This document shows, piece by piece, positions 24,301 to 35,689 of a stretch of DNA of 64,000 nt. The notes beneath the pieces are model-generated. The model was given only the letters and a program-made list of their open reading frames with translations. It was not told where the DNA came from and ran no database searches. A program made the translations under genes and the position numbers. Position 1 is the first letter of the stretch; each line of letters starts with the position of its first letter. This DNA comes from Anisodus tanguticus (lineage: Eukaryota > Streptophyta > Magnoliopsida > Solanales > Solanaceae), in the NCBI GenBank assembly GCA_034509755.1, contig CM067541.1, positions 22,432,001 through 22,496,000 on the forward strand, read 5' to 3'.

Positions 24301-27300
24301 ATAAGAATCATAAAAAACTTAGTTCGTACCCTCCTTGCCCATGCCTTCATCCCCCCTCTTTTTAGCATCACGCTTTAGCAATGGCAACATATCTCTTGAA
24401 CATTCTCCAAAACAAGTCTCTCCAACACAAGTCTCCGACTCAAGTTCTCTATCTTTGGGATCCTTCCTATAAGCACTTACGAACCTTTGGGTGTCTATGC
24501 TACCCCTTCATCCATCCACCAAAATCAATAAACTTCAACCTCATTCCAACCTGTGTGTATTCCTTGGTTACCAGTCTAATCATCGAGGTTATAACTGTTA
24601 CGATTTGTCAAGCAAAAAAATAATCATTTCTAGACATGTCATATTCGATGAGTCCCAATTCCTTTTTGCCAAGATGCATTCCCAACCTCCGAATTCCTAT
24701 GACTTCTTAAATGATGGCCTCAATCCCCTTTTTATTCATCAATTGCAAAATCAGTCACTACTGTTACCGGAGCTTAATGCAATTCCCATTGTTCCGTGTC
24801 GGGTGGGCCACCAAACACAGCCACGGGAACCACAGCACAGCCCACTCATCATTATCTCAAATCCCGCTCGAGCTACGGTATTTCCCAGCCCGCCCTTGCC
24901 TCTTCTCGACCTACGGTACAACCCCACCTTCCCGATCCCAGCTCGCCAAGCTTCACTCAAAGCCCACAGCCAGCCCAGCCACAACCCATCCAAACCACAC
25001 CAATCCAGCCCCTCATGGCACATCTACGCACCATGGAAACTCGTGTTATACACGGCATTTCCAAACCCAAATGAAAATTCAATTTGTCGACTTCGGTTGC
25101 TCCTTCACCTTTTCCTCACAATCCGAAAAATACCTTGTCCGATCCAAATTTGAAAGCTGCCATGATAGACAAATATAATGCTCTTATTGAAAATAAGACG
25201 TGGGATCTAGTGCCTCGTCCTCCTGATGCTAATGTTATTCATTCTATGTAAATTTTTCATCATAAAAAGAAATTTGATGATTCTTTTGAGAGGCATAAGA
25301 CCCGTTTTGTAGGTGATGGCGGGTCTGAATAGGTTGGTATGGATTATGATGAAACTTTCAGCCCGGTGGTGAAACCGACAACTATTCAGACTGTTCTCAG
25401 CATTGCTTTGTCCAAATCATGGTCTATTCATCAGCTTGATGTTAAAAATGTCTTCTTGCATGGGGACCTTCATGAAACCATTTATATGCATCAGCCTATG
25501 AAATTTAAGAATCCGGTTCATCCAGATTATGTGTGTCATTTGAAGAAATCACTCTATGGACTGAAACATGCTCCTCGTGCATGGTATCAACGGTTTGTTG
25601 AGTTTGTATACTCTATTGGTTTTCACATAGCAAATCTGATCATTCACTTTTCATCTATAGCAAGGTAATGACATGGCATACATTTTGTTATATGTTGATG
25701 ATATCATACTACCTACATCTTCTGATGCACTTCGTCGATCCATTATGCCACTCATTGCTTTTGAATTTGCTATGAAGGATTTGGGCCCTCTAAGATACTT
25801 TTTGGGCATTGTTGTTACGAGACATGCATGTGGCTTATTTCTTTGTCAAAAAAGTATGTCAAAGAGATCCTTGAATGAGCAGACATTCTTGTAAACCTGC
25901 CCCCACACCGGTGGACACTAATTTCAAACTTAGTGCCTCTTCTGGTTGTCCATATGAAGACCCTACTCACTATCGCAGTTTAGCAGGAGCATTACAGTAT
26001 CTCACTTTTACTAGACCAGATATATCATATGGCGTGCAACAAATATGCTTACATATGCACAGCCCGAAGGATGAATATATGAATGCTCTCAAACGAACTT
26101 TGCGATATGTCCAAGGTACTCTCCACTTCGGCTTGCACATGTACAAGTCATCAGTCTCTGGTCTCACCTCCTATACTGATGTTGACTAGGGTCGATGTTC
26201 CGACACTAGACAATCCACTTCGTGTACTCTATTTTCCTCAGAGATAACTTGCTTTCTTGGTCATCTAAATGACAACCTATTTTATCTCGGTCCAGTGCTA
26301 AAGCCGAGTACAAAGGAGTTACGAATGTTGTTTCCGAATCTTGTTGGATACGCAACCTTCTGTTGGAATTTTACTGCCCAATCTACAAGGCGACATTGGT
26401 TTACTGTGACAATGTAAGTGCGATATATCTTTCCGTTAATCCCGTTCAACATCAGCGCACTAAATACATTGAAATGGATATTCATTTTGCACGTGAGAAA
26501 GTTGCTCTTGGACAAGTTTGTGTCCTTCATGTCCCTTCTTGGTATCAAATTGCTGACATATTTACTAAAGAATATCCGCGCATACTCTTTAATGATTTCC
26601 GAGCCAGTCTCAGTGTACGAGAACCTCTCGCTTCAACTGCGGGGGTGTGATAGTATATTACTATATCATTTTACATATTTTATATTTGGTTAGTTAATAT
26701 TCTCATTGTAATTAGTCATATTAGTTACCTCTTTTGTAGCCTAACTTGTAGCTTTGTGAATAACGATGTACTACTATATATTATACACAATAATAAATGA
26801 AAAGGCAGGGAACATATTCCTTTATGTAGCATTCTTACTTCTTTCCCCTTAATACTCTTTTAGAATTCTTAGATCTGTCACTACTAAACACTATTAAAAA
26901 AATAGCAAAATCCGTCGCTAGTCCTATTTAGTGACGAAATAGCAAAGTATTATAAAAATATTATGCTAACTACGAACACTTTAGCAAAGAAGTCCACAAG
27001 AAATCCAGCTTTTTGTACTGTATAATTGTAAATAACACAAAAGATGTATGGGGTGGGTGGGGTGGGGGGTATAAGAAATACTTATATGATATATAGCTGA
27101 CCTTTAGTTCCAGCAGATCTTATAATGCTAAGGGCACGCTGCAAAGCTGGACTCTTGATTGCTGATGTTATAGCTTCATTTGGCCTCATGGTCCTAATTA
27201 CATTTCCTTCCACCTTCTCCACTACTTCTTTATCCTGGATACTACTTGTGTTTTTCACTGATGGCCTTGGTGGCTTCTTTGATGAATGTGCTAATGGAGT

Positions 27301-27502
27301 CCTTGGAGAAGCCATTGGAGTTGATTGATCAACCTAAAAAAAAAGACAAATATCCTTTTGTTTGTTATATATCCGACTAGAATACAAACACATCATGTAT
27401 ATATGTGTAAGAAATAATATTTTTAATAAATATACACCTCATGATTTTCGATAATGGTGTTCAACTGATTGATCATTCGTGAACCTAGTGGAAGTGTTTG
27501 AC
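21356..27502 (-). CDS. Gene X copy 1, unrecognised protein (at least 3 exons)
   Basis: I do not recognise the product. On the minus strand three exons join in phase: 27502-27438 (QTLPLGSRMINQLN...), 27333-27102 (VDQSTPMASPRTPLAHSSKK, later 'MRPNEAITSAIKSPALQRAL'), and 21633-21356 (AQHKRIKAKGKSEM..., ending in RPLESSPF, then TGA). Borders are TATATAG|GTC, CATGAG|GTGTAT, TTTTTAG|GTT, CTAAAG|GTCAGC and CTTGCAG|CACAAC. The joined part encodes about 190 residues: basic, Ser/Lys/Pro-rich, no membrane segment. The start is not fixed; upstream (27510-28060) are degenerate exon-like repeats and possible leader. Copia-1 occupies 4.8 kb of the last intron. Support: open frames, phase match and retention in copy 2 (where broken). 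It could be a small nuclear or scaffold protein; function unknown. Confidence 0.6.
22301..23127 (+). pseudogene. Copia-1 gag
   Basis: Starts MAEQPKFHLALIVNN. Recognisable copia gag phrases 'LWSRLDAVFLQLIYGIISND' and 'QLSNVDASVTNQRLVMQLI', ending in an Asn/Gly-rich tail without a CCHC zinc knuckle. It is interrupted by stops at about 22402 (expected Trp) and 22627, and by frame changes. The following 23150-23420 encodes a Pro/Trp-rich spacer (PHCPYPTSSWP) of the Ale/Retrofit type. Confidence 0.8.
23400..24700 (+). pseudogene. Copia-1 protease and integrase
   Basis: Protease core reads NWYINTGATSHMT: the catalytic Asp of D-T/S-G-A is replaced by Asn. Then the GAG-pre-integrase HxxxH zinc region ('LWHNRLGHLG') with CESCVLGKH, and the integrase core with D in 'IIHSDLWTSP' and 'SPQNGKAER' with its catalytic Glu. 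The second Asp region reads 'TFNGREFDN' where D-N-G-x-E is expected. Stops at 23521 and 23718 break the frame. Confidence 0.85.
25180..26645 (+). pseudogene. Copia-1 reverse transcriptase and RNase H
   Basis: RT motifs 'FSPVVKPTTIQTVLSIALS', 'QLDVKNVFLHGDL', 'KKSLYGLKHAPRAWYQRF' and the active-site box 'LLYVDDIIL'. RNase H follows ('KAEYKGVTNVV', 'VYCDNVSAIYLS', 'HFAREKV'). Stops or frameshifts at about 25250, 25330, 25666, 25892 and 26187. Pro-rich linker 24700-25150 joins integrase to RT. Confidence 0.88.
26879..27020. mobile_element. CACTA-type MITE (about 142 bp), copy 1
   Basis: Begins 'cactactaaacac', contains the typical 'ccgtcgctagtcctatttag' and 'tgacgaaatag', and ends 'agctttttgtactg'. 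In copy 2 the right end is better preserved ('ctttttagtagtg'). It sits in the last intron of gene X, beside copia-1. Confidence 0.7.
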
Positions 27503-28000
27503 CTATATATACCCTTCGACGAAGGGTGTTCAATTGATCAATAAATTTATAGTCCAATAACAATATACTAACTAACTAACTAACTATATATATATACCCT
27601 AGCATTTTGAGGCGAAGATTGTTTACCTGCTTGATCATTCTAGAGCTCAGTGACAGAAATTGACTTATATACAATTTATGATCGTTAGGTGAAGATTGTT
27701 CAACTGAGCAATCACTATTGAGACCAATAACAGTATTTAAACTATATGCACCTTATGATTTTCTAGCGAAGAGTGTTCAATCGATCAGTCCTTCAACTTG
27801 TGATAATTTTTTATCTATTTGTACCCAATAAATTTCTGCTTTTCTGCTATTCAAATGATCTATCACCCTTGAGCCTAGTGACGACAGTTAACCTATATAC
27901 ATCTTATGAGTTTTCGACAAAATGTTCAATTGAGCAATCACTCATTAATCTATGTGACTTCGTCACTTCTCTAGAGTATTCATATGCTAACAATGAAATC
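27438..28000 (-). repeat. Degenerate tandem array of exon-like units in gene X
   Basis: About seven imperfect units of roughly 75-95 bp share, on the minus strand, 'TATATAG|GTCAA', a core encoding x-L-x-x-G-S-R-x-I-x-x-L-N, and 'CGAAAATCAT'. The unit at 27502-27438 is a good exon. Others decode to related peptides (SSLGSRVIDHLN, LSLSSRMIKQVN) but carry stops or poor donors. The same array is in copy 2 (56092-56600), where one unit reads QLSSIGSRVIDHLNSL. Confidence 0.6.
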
Positions 28001-31000
28001 AAAGAGAGGGGGTGGGGTGAGGGTTGGGGATATTAACTTACTTAAATCGAAGAAAAGAAATGAGAGAAGTGCAAAACTGTGGTGAATTGTTAAGGGAAGA
28101 AATGATATTAAATAGTTTAAATGAAGTGGTTGTGATAATTAAGAGGTTATAATTCATACCGGTGTGGCAATGTGGCGATGTGGCGATGTTAGATACATAA
28201 TAAATAAAGTAAGTTTCTTGATTGAGTAAAGGAGTTATTTCACATTAAATGCGTATATCCTCAAGAGAATGATAAATATGATTTGACCAAAACATACAAA
28301 AAGCCAACTAAGCGTGCATGTAATACAAATGTCAATCAACACGAAATTGAGATGTGCATATTTTAAGAAACGTGTTAAATAAAGCATCTTTCTTTTGTTT
28401 TGTGATATAAAAGTTGAATGACTACATTTAGGATTGTTTTTGGTTTGTAGTTATTCGGTTACTGAACCCCATTTAATTTGATTATTTCATTTTTGCAAAA
28501 CCTGGAAAGTTTTCTTATTTGATCTCTATCAAGAGGAATTTTATTCTTACATATTGATATAAAAGTTTAGTTAAAAGTTGTGAAGTTTTTACTATTCCAC
28601 TCAATGGCAGAGCCATTTTTCATCCAAGACAAGTCAATTGACACTCCTTCACCAAAAAAAATAATAATAATAATGAAAAGTATAATTTAATTATAAAAAA
28701 GGTCTTTTGAAGACGAGATAAAGGAAACAAAGTTATGACTCATTAATAGATTCAACATATTCCAAAGTCATCAAACTCAACGAAGTTCAACATAAATAGG
28801 TTGTTTTTGTGGAATTAAATATATAGATTTTTTATCGAATAAACGTAATTCATGAAAACTATTAAAATTCTTGGATTTCTACCAAAGATCAGGACATACA
28901 CGAAAATTAAAAATTTTATCAAACACTCTTATCAAAAGATTTGACCTTTGTTGTACCTAAAATTTTGGAATTTTAATCAAAATATTTTATTAGGCAAAAA
29001 TAAGTAAGAGATATATTTCTAAACTTACAACCAACAATAACAACATTATCTAGCCGTAATTCCAAATAAATTGGGGTCGAAAACCCATAAACCACAATAA
29101 CAACATTAACTAGTCATAATTCAAACAAATTGTGGTGGAGAACTCATAAAACGACAATAACAACATGAACTAGCCATAACTCCAAATAAATTGGGGCCGA
29201 GAACCTATAAACCAACAAACAAAGAAAAAATAAAAGAAATGTTCTTTGTTGTTGTATATATAATACTACCCCGTCTAATTTGCTTGTAAATTTTTAACTA
29301 CCGATAGTAAATTTTACAATATTAGAGCTACTGAGACTAGATTAATTTGACTTTTACTACATTTTGGATATCAAGAAACTACGCAAAGAGTTTATTAAAG
29401 TTATGATTTTTTTCATATCAAGTTGATATGTGTGTATGTATTCTACAACATATTGTCGTATAAGTAGTGAAAAGAATAACAAAAAGATGCAAAGAGTTGT
29501 CTTTTGTTGGAGTTAAGAAAAAATCATCACACATTCAAAGCTAAGTAAACCTTATTTATCAAATTTGACACGGATAAGGGATACCTAAATAGTAGAAATG
29601 AGAAAAAAAAGATTACTAATTAGTTATGTGTTAGCTTCATTTCTTCGTCACTCCCATAAAGAGATTGTTGTAATATACATGAGGTGTAATCCATACTAGT
29701 GTTAGATGAATAATAAATGAGATAAATTTTTAATTGAGTAAAAGAGTTTGTTTCACATTTAATGCAAGTTTTCTTAAAAGGTTGATGAACATGATTTGAC
29801 CAAACAAATAAAAAGTTATTTAGGCATGCAATACAAATGTCAATCAACATGAATTGAGATGTGTATGTTTTAAGAAACGTGTAAAACAAAGCACCTTTTT
29901 TTTATGATAATAATGGTTGAATGACTATATTTAGGCTTCTTTTGGTTTTTACTGATTTGGTAACTGAATGCCCATTAAATTTGATTATTTTATTTTTGCA
30001 TAGTAGAAATTAAGTCCATATGTGAAGTTTTTCGTTTGTTCTCTGTCAAAAGGGACTTCATTTTTGTATAGTAGAAATTGCTTATAAAAGATTTGACATT
30101 TTTGAACCTAAAACCTTAAAATTAGAATTTTAATTGAAATATTATATTAGACAGAAATAAGCAATTAAAGACATATTTCTAAACTTATACTCGACAATAA
30201 CAACATTAACTAGCCGTAACCATAATTCGAAAATAACAACATTAGATAGCGGTAATTCAAAGGAATTGGGGTCGAGAACCAATAAAACAACAATAATTAA
30301 CCGTAACTCCAAATAAATAGGGGTTGAGAATCCATGAACCGATAAACAAAGATTTTTTATAAAAATGTTATTTGTTATCGTATACATAATATTACCCGTC
30401 TAATTTGGTTGAAAATTTTTAATTACTGATAGTAAATTTACAATATTAGAGCTACTCGGACTAGACTAATTTAACTTTTATCAAAATTTTGGATATTAAG
30501 AAACTACACAGAGAGTTTATTAAAGTTATAATATTTCTCATATCAAACTTTCGATATTCTACAACATATTGTCGTGTAAGTAGTGACAAGAATAACAAAA
30601 AGATGCAAAGGATTATATTTTCTTGGAGTTAAGAAAAAATCATCAAACATTCAAAGCTCAGAGTAGACCTTATTTACCAAATTTGACACGGATAGGGGAT
30701 ACCTAAGTAGTAGAAATGAGAGGGGGGGAAAGGATTACTAATTTATTATATGTTAGCTTCATTAATTCGTCGCTCCAATAAAGAGATTGTTGTAATATAG
30801 GATATTTGTGAGGCTATAATCCATATAAGTGTTGGATGCATAATAAATGAGATAAATTTTTAATTGAGTAAAAGGATTTGTTTCACAATAAATGCAAGTT
30901 TCCTTAAGAGACTCATAAACATGATTTGATCAAACAAATAAAAAGTCATTTAAATATGCATATAATACAAATGTATGTAGGAATAAATAATTTAAAGTAG

Positions 31001-31326
31001 TATGAGACTAAAATTGATTAGAATTTGATGATTTAATATGTCTAGTTAGAATTTATTGTCAAATTTATATAGGAATATATATTCTTGTTCTGAGTTAAAG
31101 TAGATTTGATAGAATTATAAATAGGGGTGATACTAGCTACTTTCATATTGTGGGTATTAAAGAAAGCATTCAGAAATTCATAAGTTTATGAATAAAATAT
31201 TTTCCATCATATTCGTATCAGAGCTTGTATGATCTTGATAGAGATTTAAATAGCTTCCGTTGTCGGTTATAACCCATATATGTTGACGTCTGTCCAATAG
31301 TTATGTTGACAAAAATATGCCAATGA

Positions 31327-31352
31327 TATATATATATATATATATATATATG
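31327..31352. repeat. (TA)n microsatellite
   Basis: Thirteen TA dinucleotides, within the TRIM interior. Confidence 0.95.
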
Positions 31353-31489
31353 AAAAATAATCATGTTTAGAATTATTGAGAGAAATATTGCAGGTTTGAA
31401 ATAGGAGAAAGCAAACATAGCACAAGATGCTGGGACATTTTTCTCTAAAAAAAATGGAGAAGTGTGTTAAAAAAAAATTGTGATGGTGA

Positions 31490-31770
31490 TAAAAGTTCAT
31501 CAACGGTAGTTGAAGAAAAGTGCTTCAACAAAAATTGAAGGTTGGTGACAAGTGCATCAACGGGGTTGGAGATAAGTGTCAACAAAATTGAAGGTTGGTG
31601 ACGCGTGCATCAACGAGATTGAAGACAAGTGCTTCAACAAAATTGGAGGTCAGTGACAAGTACATCAACGGAATTGGAGACAATTGCTTCATGAAAAATT
31701 GAGAGTTGGAGACAAGTGCTTCAACAATTGAAAACTGGTGACAAGTGCATCAACAAAGTGGAAATACAAC
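31490..31770. repeat. Two-part minisatellite inside the TRIM
   Basis: Alternating half-units 'catcaacg...ttggagacaagtg' (about 24 bp) and 'cttcaacaaaattgaaggtt' plus 'ggtgacaagtg' (about 31 bp), ten half-units in all. No open frame runs through it. Confidence 0.8.
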
Positions 31771-32486
31771 TTTGAATTACGGGAAAATATTTAAAAAATA
31801 ACTCAAAATTATAGGAAATCAAAATCGTTAGGATTTGGTATATGAATTCATGTTTAGTTATGATTTCATAGTCAAATTTATATAGTTTTTCATGTTTTGA
31901 ATTAAAGTAAATTTAGTACTATTATAAATAGATATATTGCTAGCTATTTTCATATTGTGAAGATTGTAGAAAACATTCGAAGATTCACGAGTTTATGAAT
32001 AAAATATTTTCCTTTTAATGTCAATCAACAAAAATTTGAAATGTCCATGTTTTAAGAAACGTTTAAAAACGGCTCGGTAAGAAATATTTAGTTATAAATT
32101 GTGAAACTTTTAACTAAATGACAGGGCCATTTTAGTCCAAGACAAGTTAATTGACACTCTTTTATCGAAAAATTTAACAATAATAACAAAAAGTATGATT
32201 AGGGTAGTGAAAGAGAAATTTTGAAAACGAAATAAAGAAAACAAAATTGTGACTCATTAATAGATTAAACACGAGTTGAATTTCTACCAAAGTTCAGATA
32301 TAAATTTATCACACTCTTATAAAATGATTTAACCTTTTAATCGGAATTTTGCGTGCAGCATCGAAGGAGTTTGTTGGAGATTTATCAATTCTTGTAAGAT
32401 TTTCTCTTCCTTTGTTCAATTTTGTTTGTGGGTATTGCTTGTGTTTGTTTGTTTGCTTAGGGGAAGTAGAAAAAGTAGTATAAATT

Positions 32487-33080
32487 ACTACAACAACCAC
32501 AACGTACCAAGTATAATCCCATAAAGTGAAGTTTGGGAAGGGTAAAATGTTCGCACACCTTACTTTTTTACCTTTGTGATGAATAGAGATGTTGTTTTCG
32601 ATAAACCTAGACTCGAAAAAGAAAGCTTTTGAATTAAGATAAATATTATAGGACATTAGCAAGATAGACAACAAATGCTAATACCATAGAAGAAAAGAAA
32701 CTAAGACATTACTAGCCAGATACTACTAATACGAGAACCCCCGGCTATCTAATAGCTTTCTAGCTTAATCCTCGATCTCCACAATTCTTCTTCGGCCTGT
32801 CCCTACCCTCCTAATTACACCAACCTCTCACGCCTCGTTACCGGTGTATCCACGCACCTCCTTTCTATCCTAATACTCGATCTTCATACATTTCTATCTT
32901 GGGTCATGTCCTCAGTGAGCTAGAGTGACCTCCCCCAGTTCTTCTTCGGCCTGACCCTACCCTCCTAATTACGCCAACCTCTCACGCCTCGTTACCGGTG
33001 TATCCACGCACCTCCTCTTCACTATTTCAGTCTCGCTTCCCCCGTCTTATCCACCACGGGCGCCACTTCCACCTTATTTT
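32487..33080 (-). mobile_element. RTE-type LINE 3' end in intron 2 of copy 2
   Basis: Minus strand: 33080-33020 decodes to 'KVEVAPVVDKTGEARLK', the C-terminal region of Solanaceae RTE LINEs (usual form ...VVDKMREARLRWFGHVKRR). It then ends near 32487 in a tail related to TS SINEs. An 85-bp segment is repeated directly (32777-32862 and 32930-33017). Dead fragment, absent from copy 1. Confidence 0.6.
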
Positions 33081-34589
33081 GAACATTTGATTTTACTCTT
33101 TTATAGTGAGTTTGTTAATAATCAATAAAAGTCCTTTTTTTGTAGCTGAAGTTAGTTTTTGTACCCTCTTTATTTGCGTATTTTGGAACTGGTGTAAAAA
33201 ATCGAGTTCAAGCTGTAATCGTCCGATTTTTCCATTACCTTGTCCCTTTGAAAAGGCAAAGAGTACAGAGTTTTCCGTGAGCAGAATTACCTTCTTATTT
33301 CTCGTGACCATTTTTTACTAGACACAAAATTTAGGGGGTTAGTTAACTCATAATTGTTTTAGTAGTAATCAAATAAAAATGTTAAAGTAATAGTTAACAA
33401 GTTAGTTTGATAGAAAAGATCATATCAAAGTTCAAAATAATTCTTGAATTTAAAGTATTGAAAGATCTAGAAAAATGGAATTGTGTCAAAGGTTTTTGGA
33501 ATGTCCAAATATGGAAAGAGTGTTGTAAATTGAAACATATGGAGCATATTGTATGGGATCTGATTGAGATTTTTCTTGTTTGGTGTTTTGATTGAAACAA
33601 ATGGAGTTTAAGATGTTAGTTAACTCATACTGGAGTGTATTATTTTAGTAGTAGTAATCATATAAAAATGTTGTTAACAAGTTACTTTGATAGAAAAGAT
33701 CATATCGAAGTTTAAAATTTGAATACTTAATGAATTTGAATACTTGGGAGTTCTTTAAAAATGGAACCGATATCAAGATTTTCGAAATGTCCAAATATGA
33801 AAAGTTTCACGTAACAGATGGAATATATTATATGGGATTTGGTTGAGATTTTTCTTATTTGGGTTTTGATTGATATAGGTGGAGTATGATGTTATTACGT
33901 GATCTGATTGATACTTTTCTATATGGGTTTTTATTCTCCTTTTCAGAAGCACAGGATAGAGGTTCAGGCGCTTAGTGCAGTTCAACAGGTGAAATAAACT
34001 TTATTTAAGTTCTTACAACTGTGAAAGTCTACTTGGATTGTTACTTGTGTTTGCAGACTTTTATTTCTGCTCTTTGGTTTAGGAAGAAGTTGAAAGCCTC
34101 AAAGAACTGATATTGAATGTTTACCGAGATAGAGACTGTTAAATATACACAATATACATGTGTATATTGTGTATATTGAGCTCTCGGCTGGACTCTTGTA
34201 CCGTGTAAATTAGGTAGTCTTTTAGTATCCTAGTTTAGGTAATGTTGTAATGTAATTAGTATTATACACTTACCATAATATATGTATTACCATAATTGTA
34301 TAGTTAATATTCAAGTATAATAAAGTTTTAGGAGTAGAATAGGAATAGGATTCTCCTATTATGGAAATATGTAACTTGTATATATAGTCTTTCAATCAAT
34401 GAAAATAATCAAGGGGATTATTTCTTTCATAATATCAGAAGTCTAGGTCTTAAAATCCTCTCTCTAACTTCCTCCAATTTCCGTCGACCTCCTTGAAATT
34501 CTGAGACCCTTGTTCTCGGTTTTTGTGCCGACGAGAGCCTCCCTCTTCCCAAAAATTTTCTCTAAAATCCCTCAATCACATATTGTTCT

Positions 34590-35680
34590 ACCAATATATC
34601 TACATCACGGAACACGCTTCATCCTGCCCTTACAGTTTCTAACATCAAGAATAACATCCCTCTTGTTCTTCAAATAGAAAACGTCCAATATGTGACGTGG
34701 GTCGAACTGTTCAAAACTCACGCACGCTCGCATCAAGTCATCCATCACATAATCCCCGCGGCTCCTGAGGATATGGAGGTGCCAAAATGCGAGGATGATC
34801 CTAAGTTGTGGATGACGCTTGATGCCACAGTCCTCTAGTGGATATATTCCACAATTTCTACCGACCTTTTGCAAACAATTATTGAGTCTGACGCTACGAC
34901 ACATGTGACTTGGGATAGACTGCGTGATATATTCCAAGATGATCAAAATTCTAGAGTCGTTACTCTTGAGCAGGAGTTCTCTCACGTCAATATGGAAGAC
35001 TTCCCTAACGTTTCGGCTTATTGCAAAAGATTAAAGGAATTGGCGGACCAACTTTGCAACATCGGCGCGCTAGCTTCGAATGATCGTTTGGTCCTCCAAA
35101 TGGTTTCCGGTCTCTCCGAGGCCTATAATGATGTTGGAAAGCTTCTTCGGCAAAGCAATAAGTTTCCGCAATTTTATCAGGCTCGTTCTATGCTTACACT
35201 CGAAGAAGCAGGCATAGCAAAATGAGCGGCTACGGGTGCTAGTCCCGTAGTCATGATGACCGAGTCCACGGTTTATCCTACCGGTACCAACAACTCGAGC
35301 TAAAACCGCAACAACGGTGGAGGCAAAAAGGGTGAAAATAAGAAAAATAATGGCAAAAATCGTGGCGGCAACAACGGAGGCAGACGGCAGAATGGTGGTG
35401 TTGGTGGGGCCCTCGCGGTGGTCAGCAGCAGCAGTTCTGGGGCCCACAGTGGCCCTCTATGCAGTGGCAATGGGCCCCACAGCCACAGTTTGGGCCTAGT
35501 CAAATTTTGCCCCATTAGTAGTGGGCTGCCCAGCAATAGTCCAGGCCCAATTCTGCCTGGACCACATACAACCAGTCGACTGGGCCGAGGCAGCAAGTAG
35601 GGGTACTTGGGCCTCGGCCCCCGTAGGCCCATCACGCAGCGGCACCCACATCTACAGACCTCAAAGCCGCAGTGCACACG
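34590..35680 (+). pseudogene. Copia-2 gag
   Basis: Encodes copia gag phrases 'VQYVTWVELFKTHARSHQV', 'DPKLWMTLDATVL', 'WDRLRDIFQDDQNSRVV' and 'FPNVSAYCKRLKELADQL', then an Asn/Gly/Lys-rich tail. The ATG present in copia-5 (MNMSTSRN) reads ATA here. TAG at about 34838 (expected CAG), TGA at about 35223 and TAA at about 35301 interrupt it. Confidence 0.85.
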
Positions 35681-35689
35681 TTGGGTTTA

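Larger units (their letters stand above)
22028..26824 (+). mobile_element. Copia-1: Ty1/copia (Ale/Retrofit-like) element, full length, dead
   Basis: 177-bp LTRs at 22028-22204 and 26648-26824 start TGATA and end CCTTTA. A 5-bp target duplication 'tgtag' is at 22023-22027 and 26825-26829. PBS 'tgttatcagcca' follows the 5' LTR (relative of the tRNA-iMet site TGGTATCAG) and purine-rich 'gcgggggtg' precedes the 3' LTR. Domain order gag-PR-INT-RT-RNase H. Many stops and frameshifts, and clearly diverged LTRs, make this an old copy. It sits in the last intron of gene X copy 1; copy 2 keeps the empty site (52403). Confidence 0.95.
30975..32017 (+). mobile_element. TRIM-like small LTR retrotransposon
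   Basis: Related direct repeats of about 235 bp (30975-31209 and about 31783-32017) share 'gtcaaatttatata', 'attataaata' and 'gtttatgaataaaatatttt'. Directly after the first is 'cgtatcagagctt', a near-perfect tRNA-iMet PBS. A 5-bp target duplication 'aatgt' lies at 30970-30974 and 32018-32022; the neighbouring unit at 29834 shows the empty site. The 570-bp interior encodes nothing but has a two-part minisatellite (31490-31770). An identical insertion site recurs at 63838. Confidence 0.8.
28060..32340. repeat. AT-rich tandem array between the duplicated blocks
   Basis: Three large diverged units recur: 'tcaatcaacacgaaattgag' at 28332, 'tcaatcaacatgaattgag' at 29838, and the interrupted unit from 30830 with its continuation at 32018. 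Spacing is about 1.5 and 1.1 kb. Inside are sub-repeats of about 60 bp with 'ccaaataaattgggg' (29028-29220, 30195-30350). No coding. The array continues in copy 2 at 56790-57419 and 62580-64000. Confidence 0.75.

Noticed and set aside
35300..35677. 125-residue minus-strand open frame
   Set aside because: Antisense of the Gly/Asn-rich gag tail and Pro-rich spacer of copia-2; the same shadow appears over copia-5 at 61228-61617.
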